Assembly (NCBI GenBank): GCA_964370605.1
Contig: CAYJJX010000035.1
Span: 1-15,450 of the forward strand
Direction: 5' to 3'
Source: CAYJBH01 sp964370605
Lineage (GTDB): Bacteria; Bacillota; Clostridia; Oscillospirales; Ruminococcaceae
DNA length: 15,450 nt
Part shown: piece by piece, positions 1 to 7,481 of the stretch
Layout of the letters: every line of letters starts with the position of its first letter
How positions within the stretch are numbered: the stretch's first letter is position 1
Made by a program: the position numbers and the translations under genes
The notes under the pieces: generated by a model
What the model was told of the DNA's origin: nothing
Databases searched by the model: none
What the model saw: the letters and a program-made list of their open reading frames with translations, nothing else

Positions 1-1034
1 GTCCCCTCCATGCGCACTACAAACAAAACATTGTCACATTCCGACACTGCTTTCTTAATTCCGTTTGCAACTTCATCGCACCGTGTAATACCACCGAAAA
101 TGTTGATAACCACCGCTTTAGTGTTCGGTGTGGATTGTAGTATTTTCACTGCATGGTATATCCGATCGGTGGTCGCACCACCGCCGAGATCCAGCACCGC
201 AGAGACTCTCAAGCCACCATTAGTAATAAGGTCGATACAGCTCATGAGCATACCTGACCCGTTTGACATGACGACAATATCACCGCTATCGTCTACCGGT
301 ATATATAAAAAGCCGTACTCCTCCGCCTTAGCGACGAGCGGCTCAGTGGGCAGACTCTTTTTAAATTCAACAATGTCGGGCAAGTGATAAAGCTCGCTGT
401 CGTCGATGTCAATCTTGCCATCGAGTGCAAGCAACCTTTTGTCTGCAGTGACCGCAAGTGGGTTAATCTCGCAGAGCAGGCAGCCGTACTCACAAAAAAG
501 CATATATAAATTCTTGAGCGTTTTAAATAACTCCGGCATCATTAGTAGCGATTCACCCGACTTTGATAATAGATAGTAACTATGATAACCTTGCACACCA
601 ATCAAAGGATCGATTACAAGTTTTATCACCTTTTCCGGTGTGTTTTTTGCCGTTTCCTCTATCTCCATGCCACCTTCGGTGGAAAAGATGATGACCGGAC
701 AACGCTTTGTTCTGTCCATTACAATGGATAGATACCATTCATCAAAGTCGTCTATCTTCTGTACCACCATGACTCTGTCGATCGTTAATCCACGTATTTC
801 GGAGCCGAGTAGGTCGGTGCAATGTTGTATTGCCTGCTGTTCATTGTCGGCAAAACGTATGCCACCTGCCTTGCCACGACCACCTATCTGTACCTGTGCC
901 TTGACTACCACCGGATAGTTAAGGTTACACTGCGATATGGTCGACAATACATCATTTTCTATGACAACACTCGGCATGGTATACAAATCATAAGCATCGA
1001 ATAATTCCTTAGCCTTATACTCCATCAATTTCAT
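1..1034 (-). CDS. ADP-forming acyl-CoA ligase beta subunit (SucC-like), cut by left edge
   Basis: This is the nucleotide-binding (ATP-grasp) subunit of a succinyl-CoA synthetase-type ligase, which converts acyl-CoA, ADP and phosphate to acid, CoA and ATP. I read 344 unbroken codons from ATG 1034 to the edge. SucC landmarks in order are GGRGKAGG (residues 51-58), the Mg-binding EINPLAVT (189-196), NGSGMLMS (258-265), LDLGGGAT (281-288), NIFGGITRCD (311-320) and VVRMEG near the edge. The family is usually about 385-395 residues, so roughly 45 are missing. The alpha subunit, which carries the phosphohistidine, would be expected next to the left. The gene starts 6 bases after the aldehyde dehydrogenase stop, with an AAGGA site inside that gene's end, so the two are tightly co-transcribed. 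Placement after a CoA-acylating dehydrogenase argues for a dedicated catabolic ligase rather than the citric-acid-cycle enzyme. The acid it releases (sulfoacetate, succinate or another) cannot be read from the sequence. Confidence 0.9.
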   Translation of the reverse strand, partial: MKLMEYKAKELFDAYDLYTMPSVVIENDVLSTISQCNLNYPVVVKAQVQIGGRGKAGGIRFADNEQQAIQHCTDLLGSEIRGLTIDRVMVVQKIDDFDEWYLSIVMDRTKRCPVIIFSTEGGMEIEETAKNTPEKVIKLVIDPLIGVQGYHSYYLLSKSGESLLMMPELFKTLKNLYMLFCEYGCLLCEINPLAVTADKRLLALDGKIDIDDSELYHLPDIVEFKKSLPTEPLVAKAEEYGFLYIPVDDSGDIVVMSNGSGMLMSCIDLITNGGLRVSAVLDLGGGATTDRIYHAVKILQSTPNTKAVVINIFGGITRCDEVANGIKKAVSECDNVLFVVRMEG

Positions 1035-1040
1035 AACATA

Positions 1041-2417
1041 TCATCCTTCGCTCCAGATTTCATCATCGGTAGGTTGGACCCAGTTCAATTTTTCGCAAGC
1101 GATCCTTGTAACATTCATTAGATGCTTATAGGATAAGTTTTCACTGATGGAATTGTTACCCCAACTACCACATCCAAGTGTTGTTGTTGGTGTGAGAGCG
1201 TTCGCAAACGCACCACCATTCATAGTGGCGCAGCTTTGGTTTACCAACACACGGGAAACGGGCAACTTTATTCCGGCATATTCGAGGTTTTCCTTATTAT
1301 TACTATGTATCGCAACCGAGTGTCCCTTACCCTCCACCTCAAGGTTTGCGCAAGCGATAGCAACCGCTTCCTCAAAGCTATCATAACTGTAGGCGCTGAA
1401 GACAGGGCACATTTTTTCTTTGCTGAACAGCTCTCCTTCGCCGTAAGATTTTGGTTTAACCATGACTGCCTTGACAGCGTTATTGTCTGATGTTTTAATG
1501 CCGGCAAGGTCAAGTAATTTTGCTACTGGTTGACCGACTAAATCTTTGTTCATCACTCCGTTTGGAAAAAGCACAGCACGGATATTGTCCACCTCATTCT
1601 CATCCTCAGTATAATAAACCCCAAGTGATACAAACCGCTCGATAATGTTCTTATACTCCTCACTCGGTGCTATAACAGTTTGCTCGCCGGAGCAAATTAT
1701 TCCGTTGTCAAAACATCTTCCGGATAGAATTTTTTCAGCCGCGGTTGTATAGTCAACGCCTCGGTCAAGTATACACTGCACATTACCCGCACCGACACCA
1801 TAACTCGGTTTACCACTGGAATAAGCTGCCTTAACCATGCCCATTCCACCTGTCGCGAGGACAACGTCAGCCGACTGCATGAGCTCCGTTGTAGTGTCCA
1901 CCGACGCCTCACCTGCAACTAAAAACAGATCGCGTGGTGCACCGAGTTTTTGAAGCTCGTCGCCGAATAGCTCGGCGAGCTTGTTCGCACAGTTAAAGGC
2001 GCGAGGATGGGGGGCGATAATGATGGAGTTACGACATTTGATGGCAAACATTGCATTGCACATTGGGGTAACGATTGGGTTTGTGCAAGGAGTGACAGCT
2101 ACCACGACACCCATCGGGCGGGCTATTGATGTTAGCCCCTGCTCTTCGTCGACCGACAACACACCAACAGATTTTTTTGTCTTTAGGTCGTTCCATATTA
2201 TGCGTGCCTTACCCTTATTTTTTGCTATTTTATGATCAAGAACACCCATTCTCGTCTCATTGACCGCCATTTCGGCAAGCATTTCTGCGTTATCATAGAC
2301 CACCTTTGCAAACATTCTTACAATGGCATCCACCTGTTGTTGCGTATAGTTTTCAATGGCCTTTTGTGCAATGCTTGAGCGTTCTATCAAACTTTTCACC
2401 ATGATGGTATTCGCCAT
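1041..2417 (-). CDS. CoA-acylating aldehyde dehydrogenase (SauS/SucD-type)
   Basis: The 458-residue protein belongs to the CoA-dependent acylating aldehyde dehydrogenases, which make acyl-CoA and NAD(P)H from an aldehyde. Seen in order: ARPMGVVVAVTPCTNP (99-114), IIIAPHPRA (132-140), SADVVLATGGMGMVKAAYSS (182-201), GVGAGN (207-212), the catalytic cysteine C242 in DNGIICSGEQ, EKMCPVF (334-340) and CGSWGNNSISENL (416-428). From memory it strongly resembles the Clostridium kluyveri succinate-semialdehyde dehydrogenase, and this subgroup also contains sulfoacetaldehyde dehydrogenase (SauS, SqwD). It has no alcohol dehydrogenase domain, so it is not AdhE, and it lacks the long N-terminal targeting peptide of many PduP/EutE enzymes. 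The start is supported by AGGAG 8 bases upstream. It lies 16 bases after the cupin gene and 6 before the SucC-like gene, so the acyl-CoA it makes is probably turned into ATP by that ligase. Confidence 0.92.
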   Translation of the reverse strand: MANTIMVKSLIERSSIAQKAIENYTQQQVDAIVRMFAKVVYDNAEMLAEMAVNETRMGVLDHKIAKNKGKARIIWNDLKTKKSVGVLSVDEEQGLTSIARPMGVVVAVTPCTNPIVTPMCNAMFAIKCRNSIIIAPHPRAFNCANKLAELFGDELQKLGAPRDLFLVAGEASVDTTTELMQSADVVLATGGMGMVKAAYSSGKPSYGVGAGNVQCILDRGVDYTTAAEKILSGRCFDNGIICSGEQTVIAPSEEYKNIIERFVSLGVYYTEDENEVDNIRAVLFPNGVMNKDLVGQPVAKLLDLAGIKTSDNNAVKAVMVKPKSYGEGELFSKEKMCPVFSAYSYDSFEEAVAIACANLEVEGKGHSVAIHSNNKENLEYAGIKLPVSRVLVNQSCATMNGGAFANALTPTTTLGCGSWGNNSISENLSYKHLMNVTRIACEKLNWVQPTDDEIWSEG

Positions 2418-2433
2418 GAGATACTCTCCTTAT

Positions 2434-2856
2434 TTAGTTTTGCGGTTGTGGATTGACGTATCTTATTGAGGTGCCCCAGTTTTTCATCCGCTCGTGATAG
2501 ACCTCATTATCGTCGGCATCCGGCCAGAATGTGAGTAGGACAAATTCCTCCTCACCGTTTGTGTTATCAATCCAATGGAGTACACCTCCCGGGATATATG
2601 CGATACTTCCCGGTTTAAATTCAAAACTATCATCGTTTAGCCAGAGCACTGCCCTGCCCTTTACGCAATAGTATATTTCACCTTTATCGTGCACTCCTCC
2701 GGCAGTTTTTTTCCCCTTGCCAAGAGTGCCTTCATTTACGTTTATTGCCGCCTCTCCGGCGATGCTGTCATCCATAAGTAGTCTTGATGAATATGATTCG
2801 TCACAAACATATGGCATAACATCATCGGTATGTATTACAACTCCATTTTTCGACAT
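2434..2856 (-). CDS. small single-domain cupin protein
   Basis: This 140-residue protein is a single cupin barrel. Motif 1 is GGVHDKGEIYYCVKG (53-67), with H56 and E60 in the metal-ligand positions. The first histidine of the classic HxHxxxE pattern is replaced by G54. Motif 2 is PGSIAYIPGGVLHW (82-95), with H94. That leaves a possible two-His, one-Glu metal site. Known small cupins in sugar operons are isomerases, epimerases, uronate-processing enzymes (KdgF type) or ligand sensors. Its position between the short-chain dehydrogenase and the aldehyde dehydrogenase suggests that it acts on the sugar or an intermediate, but no specific reaction can be assigned. The upstream AAGGA is about 12 bases from the ATG, longer than for its neighbours. 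The gene starts 44 bases after the dehydrogenase stop. Confidence 0.8.
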   Translation of the reverse strand: MSKNGVVIHTDDVMPYVCDESYSSRLLMDDSIAGEAAINVNEGTLGKGKKTAGGVHDKGEIYYCVKGRAVLWLNDDSFEFKPGSIAYIPGGVLHWIDNTNGEEEFVLLTFWPDADDNEVYHERMKNWGTSIRYVNPQPQN

Positions 2857-2900
2857 ACTTACGACCGTTCCTTTCTAAAGTTAACTGAATAAAATCTATT

Positions 2901-3686
2901 TTACCAATCCCGCGCAAAACCGCAGGTCCAACCGCCATCCACAACAAGTAGATTACCGGTAATATATTCGCTTTTATCGCTCGCTAAAAAGAGTGCTGCG
3001 CTTGCAATATCTCGTGGTGAACCGGGGCGTTTCATCGGGATATGTGACATTATGCTCTCATATCTCCCGTCTTTATACATACCACCTTCTTGCATTATTG
3101 GTACATTGATAGAACCGGGAAGTATTGCGTTGACGTTTATACCGTCCTCGGCAAGTTCTATTGCCATAGTTTTTGTTAGATGATTGACCGCAGCCTTAGC
3201 GACGGCAAATGCACACTGATTACGTAGCGGTACAAGCCCGACAATGGAGCTTATATTAATTATATTGCCGCACTTTGCTTTATTCATATACTGTAGCACC
3301 GCCTTGCTACAGTTATACACCCCTTCCAGATCGACATCTAAAATTTTATCCCAATAATTGTCGCTAAATCTGTGTATCGGCTCTCGTTCGCTCGGAGGTA
3401 TATTTATACCTGCATTATTTATAAGTACATCAATTCTGCCAAATTGTTTAACTGCTTCCTCGGCAAGGGCGACGGTCTCTTCTTTGCTGCAAACATTTGC
3501 ATTTATATAGACCGCCGACCCACCGAGTGAGGTTATCTCGGCAACCGTTTGCGCACCTGCTTCATTCTCGATGCCGCTGACAATCACATTAGCCCCCTCC
3601 TCGGCAAAAGCAAAAGCAATCTCTTTGCCTATACCTCCGGTAGAGCCGGTAATGATAACAACCTTTTCGCGCAAACCCAAATCCAT
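2901..3686 (-). CDS. short-chain dehydrogenase/reductase with Phe at the catalytic Tyr position
   Basis: The 261-residue protein has the classical SDR fold: TGSTGGIG nucleotide loop (13-20), NNAG (90-93), NISS (144-147), PGSINVPI after strand 6 (190-197) and the C-terminal ITGNLLVVDGG (242-252). Members of this family oxidise or reduce sugars, sugar acids and polyols with NAD(P). The catalytic pattern Ser-x12-Tyr-x3-Lys appears as S147, F160, K164: the tyrosine codon is TTT (Phe). The helix-4 Asn of the tetrad is also Asp (D119 in VDLEG), a common variant. The loss of the tyrosine hydroxyl should weaken or change ordinary SDR chemistry, so its role here (sugar oxidation, lactone or imine chemistry, or binding only) is open. 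The start is supported by GAGG 7 bases before the ATG. It lies 24 bases downstream of the solute-binding protein gene. Confidence 0.88.
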   Translation of the reverse strand: MDLGLREKVVIITGSTGGIGKEIAFAFAEEGANVIVSGIENEAGAQTVAEITSLGGSAVYINANVCSKEETVALAEEAVKQFGRIDVLINNAGINIPPSEREPIHRFSDNYWDKILDVDLEGVYNCSKAVLQYMNKAKCGNIINISSIVGLVPLRNQCAFAVAKAAVNHLTKTMAIELAEDGINVNAILPGSINVPIMQEGGMYKDGRYESIMSHIPMKRPGSPRDIASAALFLASDKSEYITGNLLVVDGGWTCGFARDW

Positions 3687-3710
3687 TTGATAACCTCACT
3701 AAATAACTAA

Positions 3711-5393
3711 TTATGAATTTTGTTCAACGTAGATTTCATAGTTCTCTTTGCCAACTTCTTCAATACCTGCTTGTATCAATTCTGCACGCATATCTTGAAC
3801 CATCTGTCTAGCATCATCGTCGCTGGTGGAACGAGTAATAATCTCGGCTTTCCACTTTTCAACTATTGTCTCGATGTCGTTAAATGTTTGTTCGTACATC
3901 GGGCCTTTGAGTGCATAAGAGAATTTATCAATGCTGATGTCATTATATGCATCGTCATAACCGTATTCACGACCGAGTGCGTGCATGTCTGACATTGCAG
4001 GACGACCATGGGAATCATCGAAATCTCCAAGCATACTTACACCCGGGCCGGCGATCCAGTATATCCATGATCCGACAGTAGTTGCTGTAGCAGTACCGGC
4101 TGCAAGTGCCTCATGGAATGGTGTATTCCAAACTCTGTTATTCTCGTCGTCAAGATACCAGTAACCATTTTCTTCGTCCGGAACTCCCCACCATGTGGTT
4201 GTTGTGCCTATTTCGGTGTTCTGCCAGTTAACATATTGTAATACCCGCTCCGGATCTTCAAGATCTTTATTGAAAAGGGCTAGACTTACACCAAGTGAGT
4301 TGTAATTATACCAATCGTTTTCAAAATCAACGGTTTCACTATCAGGAACTGGATGTGGTGTAAACACGCCTTCATAACCTGCCTGTACCAAAGCACCAGC
4401 CATTTGGTCATTGAACCAGTTGATGTTGGTAAACATTGCGCCATAACGTCCTTGTTTTCCTTTTTCAAGAACATCTGTCTCTGTGTCGGTCATAATGTTG
4501 GGATCGATGAGTCCCTCGCGATATAGTTTTGCAAGGTAGACATATGCCTCTTCCCAACCGTCTGACATATATTCCTCATAAAGAGTTCCATTTTCTTCAT
4601 CAAGAACATAACCTGTAGATAATCCTTCGCCAAAAGCAGAGTAAATCATGTAGTCAAGGTCTAACATCTGCAAGTTGAAGGGAATGAAATTCTCATACAT
4701 AGGATCGTCAGCTGGTACAGATTCTTTAGCAGCCACGAGGAAATCATAAAGTTCTTCGTAGGTGGTTGGTGCGTCCATACCGGTTAGCTCTAAAATATCG
4801 CTACGAATACCGAAGATGTATGGGTCACCAAGAAGCTCATCTGCTCTTTCCGGCGGTTTTGTGTAGCCGGGTAGCATATAAAGCATGCCATCGTTAGCAT
4901 CACGATAGTAGTCAATAATATCATCGTTTACAAAGGACATGTAGTCCGGCATATTTGGCAAATAATCGTCCAGTGCAAGAACCAAATCACTGTCAACAAA
5001 CTGTTGAAGTAGTGCACGATTAGATGTCCAGTTGAAGATAAGATCCGGCATGTCACCTGTCGATATCATTAACGCTAGCATAGTCTCGGCAGTGTCACCG
5101 GAAGGTCTTGTGCTATTGATATCTATTTTAATGTTTTCAATAAGCCAGTCATGTACGAGGTAATTTTCGTCCGGGTCTGCCGCTCCACTGAAAAATGCAT
5201 CAATAACGAGTACATCGTCATAATCTTCAAGAGCGGTCATTTCGGCAGGCTCACCACCATCATCTGTCGATGCTTCACTCTCGGTGGAATCGTCGGCCGG
5301 AGCTGTCGAAGCAGATTCTTCCGGTGTACTACACCCGACTAAAAGTGTTAGCATCATCGCTACTGTCAATAAAATTGAAAGTGTACGCTTCAT
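3711..5393 (-). CDS. ABC transporter solute-binding lipoprotein (CUT1, LplA/YtcQ-type)
   Basis: This extracellular receptor captures a sugar or oligosaccharide for the two permeases upstream. It has a lipoprotein signal: MKRT, a hydrophobic stretch and the lipobox LVGC (lipidated Cys at residue 21), followed by a Ser/Asp/Glu-rich linker to about residue 50 typical of surface lipoproteins. The mature part (about 510 residues) fits the large LplA/YtcQ group of carbohydrate-binding proteins, with METMLALMISTGDMPDL-like spacing near residue 105-120. I place the start at the ATG at 5393 (560 residues). An ATG four codons upstream lacks a ribosome site, whereas GGAGG at 5399-5403 lies 5 bases from the chosen start. 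The protein is strongly acidic. The 108 bases before it show no clear promoter, so it is probably expressed from the operon. Its ligand is unknown; the neighbouring GH36 suggests an alpha-glycoside. Confidence 0.88.
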   Translation of the reverse strand: MKRTLSILLTVAMMLTLLVGCSTPEESASTAPADDSTESEASTDDGGEPAEMTALEDYDDVLVIDAFFSGAADPDENYLVHDWLIENIKIDINSTRPSGDTAETMLALMISTGDMPDLIFNWTSNRALLQQFVDSDLVLALDDYLPNMPDYMSFVNDDIIDYYRDANDGMLYMLPGYTKPPERADELLGDPYIFGIRSDILELTGMDAPTTYEELYDFLVAAKESVPADDPMYENFIPFNLQMLDLDYMIYSAFGEGLSTGYVLDEENGTLYEEYMSDGWEEAYVYLAKLYREGLIDPNIMTDTETDVLEKGKQGRYGAMFTNINWFNDQMAGALVQAGYEGVFTPHPVPDSETVDFENDWYNYNSLGVSLALFNKDLEDPERVLQYVNWQNTEIGTTTTWWGVPDEENGYWYLDDENNRVWNTPFHEALAAGTATATTVGSWIYWIAGPGVSMLGDFDDSHGRPAMSDMHALGREYGYDDAYNDISIDKFSYALKGPMYEQTFNDIETIVEKWKAEIITRSTSDDDARQMVQDMRAELIQAGIEEVGKENYEIYVEQNS

Positions 5394-5398
5394 AGTTT

Positions 5399-5403
5399 CC
5401 TCC
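5399..5403 (-). promoter_or_regulatory. ribosome binding site that decides the start of the binding protein
   Basis: GGAGG on the minus strand lies 5 bases before the ATG at 5393. It overlaps the alternative upstream ATG (5405), which has only A-rich sequence before it. The downstream start also places the charged MKRT directly before the hydrophobic signal segment. Confidence 0.75.
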
Positions 5404-5501
5404 ATTAATTGTTGTTTTTTGTTTTACTATATACGTATTATTGTTTTAACAACCACCCCTTTCTTTATTAATTATTAGCCCCAATTGATATAGGCAAAAA
5501 A

Positions 5502-6392
5502 TTATCCTTTCAATGAACCTATCATTACACCTTTTGAAAAATGCTTTTGCAGGAAAGGATAAACTATCAAAATAGGAAGCGTTGCTACTACAACTGCCGC
5601 CATCTCGACACCCGTTGAGGACGCCTGGTCAGAAAGTGGGTTTGCTATAGTCGAACCAAGTTCCGCCGCCATGCTCATAGTGATACTATTGCGCAGTACA
5701 ATTTGCATTAACACAGTAGATATTGGTTTTAGTTCTTGACTTTGAACATATATTTCACCAATAAACCAGTCGTTCCAGTGCCATACTGCTGAGAATAAAA
5801 ACATGGTAGCCAGAAGTGCTTTAGAAAGAGGTAAATAGATACGAGAAAATATAGTCCAGTCGTTTGCGCCGTCGATTTTCGCCGACTCTTCCAGTTCACC
5901 CGGCACCGCTTTGAAAAAAGTGCGCATAATTATTATGGTCGTGCCGGAGTAGATAAATGGTATGATATATACAGAAAACGTGTCAATTAATCCTAGGTTG
6001 TTCACAAGAACATAAGTTGGTATAAGTCCACCACCGAAGTACATGGTAATAAGCACCATTATTGTTATACCGCGACGAAATACCAAATGGGTTTTCGATA
6101 AGGCATAAGACACCATTGCGTTGAAAAACACTACAACCGTAGCGCCGATTAACGTCCTCGACCCACTGATAGCAAATCCTGAAATAATACTGCTTTCACC
6201 AAAAACTTCTTCATAGTTTACCAAGGTGAATTCGACAGGAAAAAGCAATACTTCTCTTGCGGAAACAATTGTTGTGTTACTGAGCGATTGTGCAACAACG
6301 TGCAATAAAGGCAAAGTCCATGTCAATGCGAGAAAAATTAATACAATGGCATTAATTACACCAAATATTTTATCACCTTTTGTTAAACGCAT
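5502..6392 (-). CDS. CUT1 sugar ABC transporter permease (MalG/YtcP-type)
   Basis: This inner-membrane channel subunit has about six hydrophobic segments, starting near residue 12-30. The EAA loop that contacts the ATPase is visible as ESAKIDGANDWTIFSRIYLP (about residues 170-190), and the C-terminus HFSKGVMIGSLKG is typical of the YtcP group. The protein is 296 residues from the ATG at 6392. A TTG three codons earlier touches the AAGGAG at 6402-6407, so it is too close to be the start; the ATG is spaced 9 bases from it. The gene pairs with the upstream permease (20-base gap) and the binding protein downstream. No ATPase gene is in this operon; in Bacillota these transporters commonly share an MsmK/MsmX-type ATPase encoded elsewhere. 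Confidence 0.92.
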   Translation of the reverse strand: MRLTKGDKIFGVINAIVLIFLALTWTLPLLHVVAQSLSNTTIVSAREVLLFPVEFTLVNYEEVFGESSIISGFAISGSRTLIGATVVVFFNAMVSYALSKTHLVFRRGITIMVLITMYFGGGLIPTYVLVNNLGLIDTFSVYIIPFIYSGTTIIIMRTFFKAVPGELEESAKIDGANDWTIFSRIYLPLSKALLATMFLFSAVWHWNDWFIGEIYVQSQELKPISTVLMQIVLRNSITMSMAAELGSTIANPLSDQASSTGVEMAAVVVATLPILIVYPFLQKHFSKGVMIGSLKG

Positions 6393-6401
6393 AGCTTGCA
6401 A

Positions 6402-6407
6402 CTCCTT
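6402..6407 (-). promoter_or_regulatory. ribosome binding site that decides the YtcP-type permease start
   Basis: AAGGAG on the minus strand lies 9 bases before the ATG at 6392 and directly abuts the TTG at 6401. This favours the ATG as the true start. Confidence 0.7.
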
Positions 6408-6412
6408 TCCAT

Positions 6413-7351
6413 TTATATAATGCTGTCACCGGTCAACTTCTTGACTATGCCGTTTACACCAAACAGCATGCCGAGATTAATGACCGATTTCATCAGTGAC
6501 ATAGCGGTCGCAGAGCTGTAGTCAAAGGGATATTCCGTTATCCTCTCGTATATATAGGTATCGATAACACGGGCAGTCTCAATATTGCCGGGATTTTGCA
6601 TGAGATAGAGTTGATCAAAGTTAGAATTTAAAATATTACCGGAGGCAAGTATCAACAATATTCCGATTGTACTGCGGATGCTTGGTATAGCTATATGCCA
6701 TATACACTTAAATCTAGAGCAACCATCAAGATGTGCAGCCTCATATAGTTGTGGATCTATAGCGGTAAGTGCCGCAAGATATATGATGGTATTCCATCCC
6801 ATCTCTTTCCACATCTCGGTAAAGAAAGACAGTCCGTAAACATAGGAAGGATCACCCATGAAATTAATCTGATCAAAACCAAGACTTTCAATAAATACGT
6901 TTATAATACCATCGTCAAGGGACAACAATCTTGTAAATATTGCCATGGTTATAACCCAAGATAGGAAGTGTGGAAGATAAGCGATGGTCTGGATGGTTCT
7001 TCCAAAATACTTATTGCGTATCTCATTTATCATCAGTGCTAAAATAATTGGAATGGGAAAACCGAAAACCAACTTTATTGCACTAATTGCTAGGGTATTT
7101 GTGATAACCTGCCAGGAGGTCACCTGCTTAAAGAATAAAATAAAGTTATCGAACCCAACCCATGGACCGTCGAAATAAAATGCTCCGGGTCGCATGGTGA
7201 AATCTTGAAACGCTATTGCTATACCGGTCATGGGTATATAGCAAAACACTATCAACCAAACAAAGCATGGTAAAACCATTAACAATAAGAGTTTTTGATC
7301 CCAAACTTTTTTTAAAAATGGGTGTCTTTTAAGGATATCTTTCAGTACCAT
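6413..7351 (-). CDS. CUT1 sugar ABC transporter permease (MalF/LplB-type)
   Basis: This 312-residue membrane protein is the partner of the next permease. The N-terminal LLLMVLPCFVWLIVFCYIPM is the first membrane helix. The block ending in YEAAHLDGCSRFKCIWHIAIP (about residues 208-228) is the EAA loop in its LplB form. The family (LplB, about 300-320 residues) transports oligosaccharides or complex glycosides together with LplA-type binding proteins and YtcP-type permeases, which is exactly the set found here. The start has AGGAG 9 bases upstream. The 130-base gap before it, behind the glycosidase gene, contains a TATAAT-like hexamer on the minus strand near 7445 but only a poor -35, so an internal promoter is possible but weakly supported. 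Confidence 0.92.
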   Translation of the reverse strand: MVLKDILKRHPFLKKVWDQKLLLLMVLPCFVWLIVFCYIPMTGIAIAFQDFTMRPGAFYFDGPWVGFDNFILFFKQVTSWQVITNTLAISAIKLVFGFPIPIILALMINEIRNKYFGRTIQTIAYLPHFLSWVITMAIFTRLLSLDDGIINVFIESLGFDQINFMGDPSYVYGLSFFTEMWKEMGWNTIIYLAALTAIDPQLYEAAHLDGCSRFKCIWHIAIPSIRSTIGILLILASGNILNSNFDQLYLMQNPGNIETARVIDTYIYERITEYPFDYSSATAMSLMKSVINLGMLFGVNGIVKKLTGDSII

Positions 7352-7481
7352 ACGAAAATACTCCTCTCGTTCTTGTAACCATACATTGCATGTTGTGGTG
7401 TGTTGTATAGACAGTTTTCAAGCTAAACATGGTAAAACTTGATTATATAGTGAACTTAAATAAAACAAATAGTATATGTCG

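Noticed and set aside
10..918. Plus-strand open frames (10-387 and 640-918)
   Set aside because: They are antisense to the intact SucC-like gene, which has all its family motifs.
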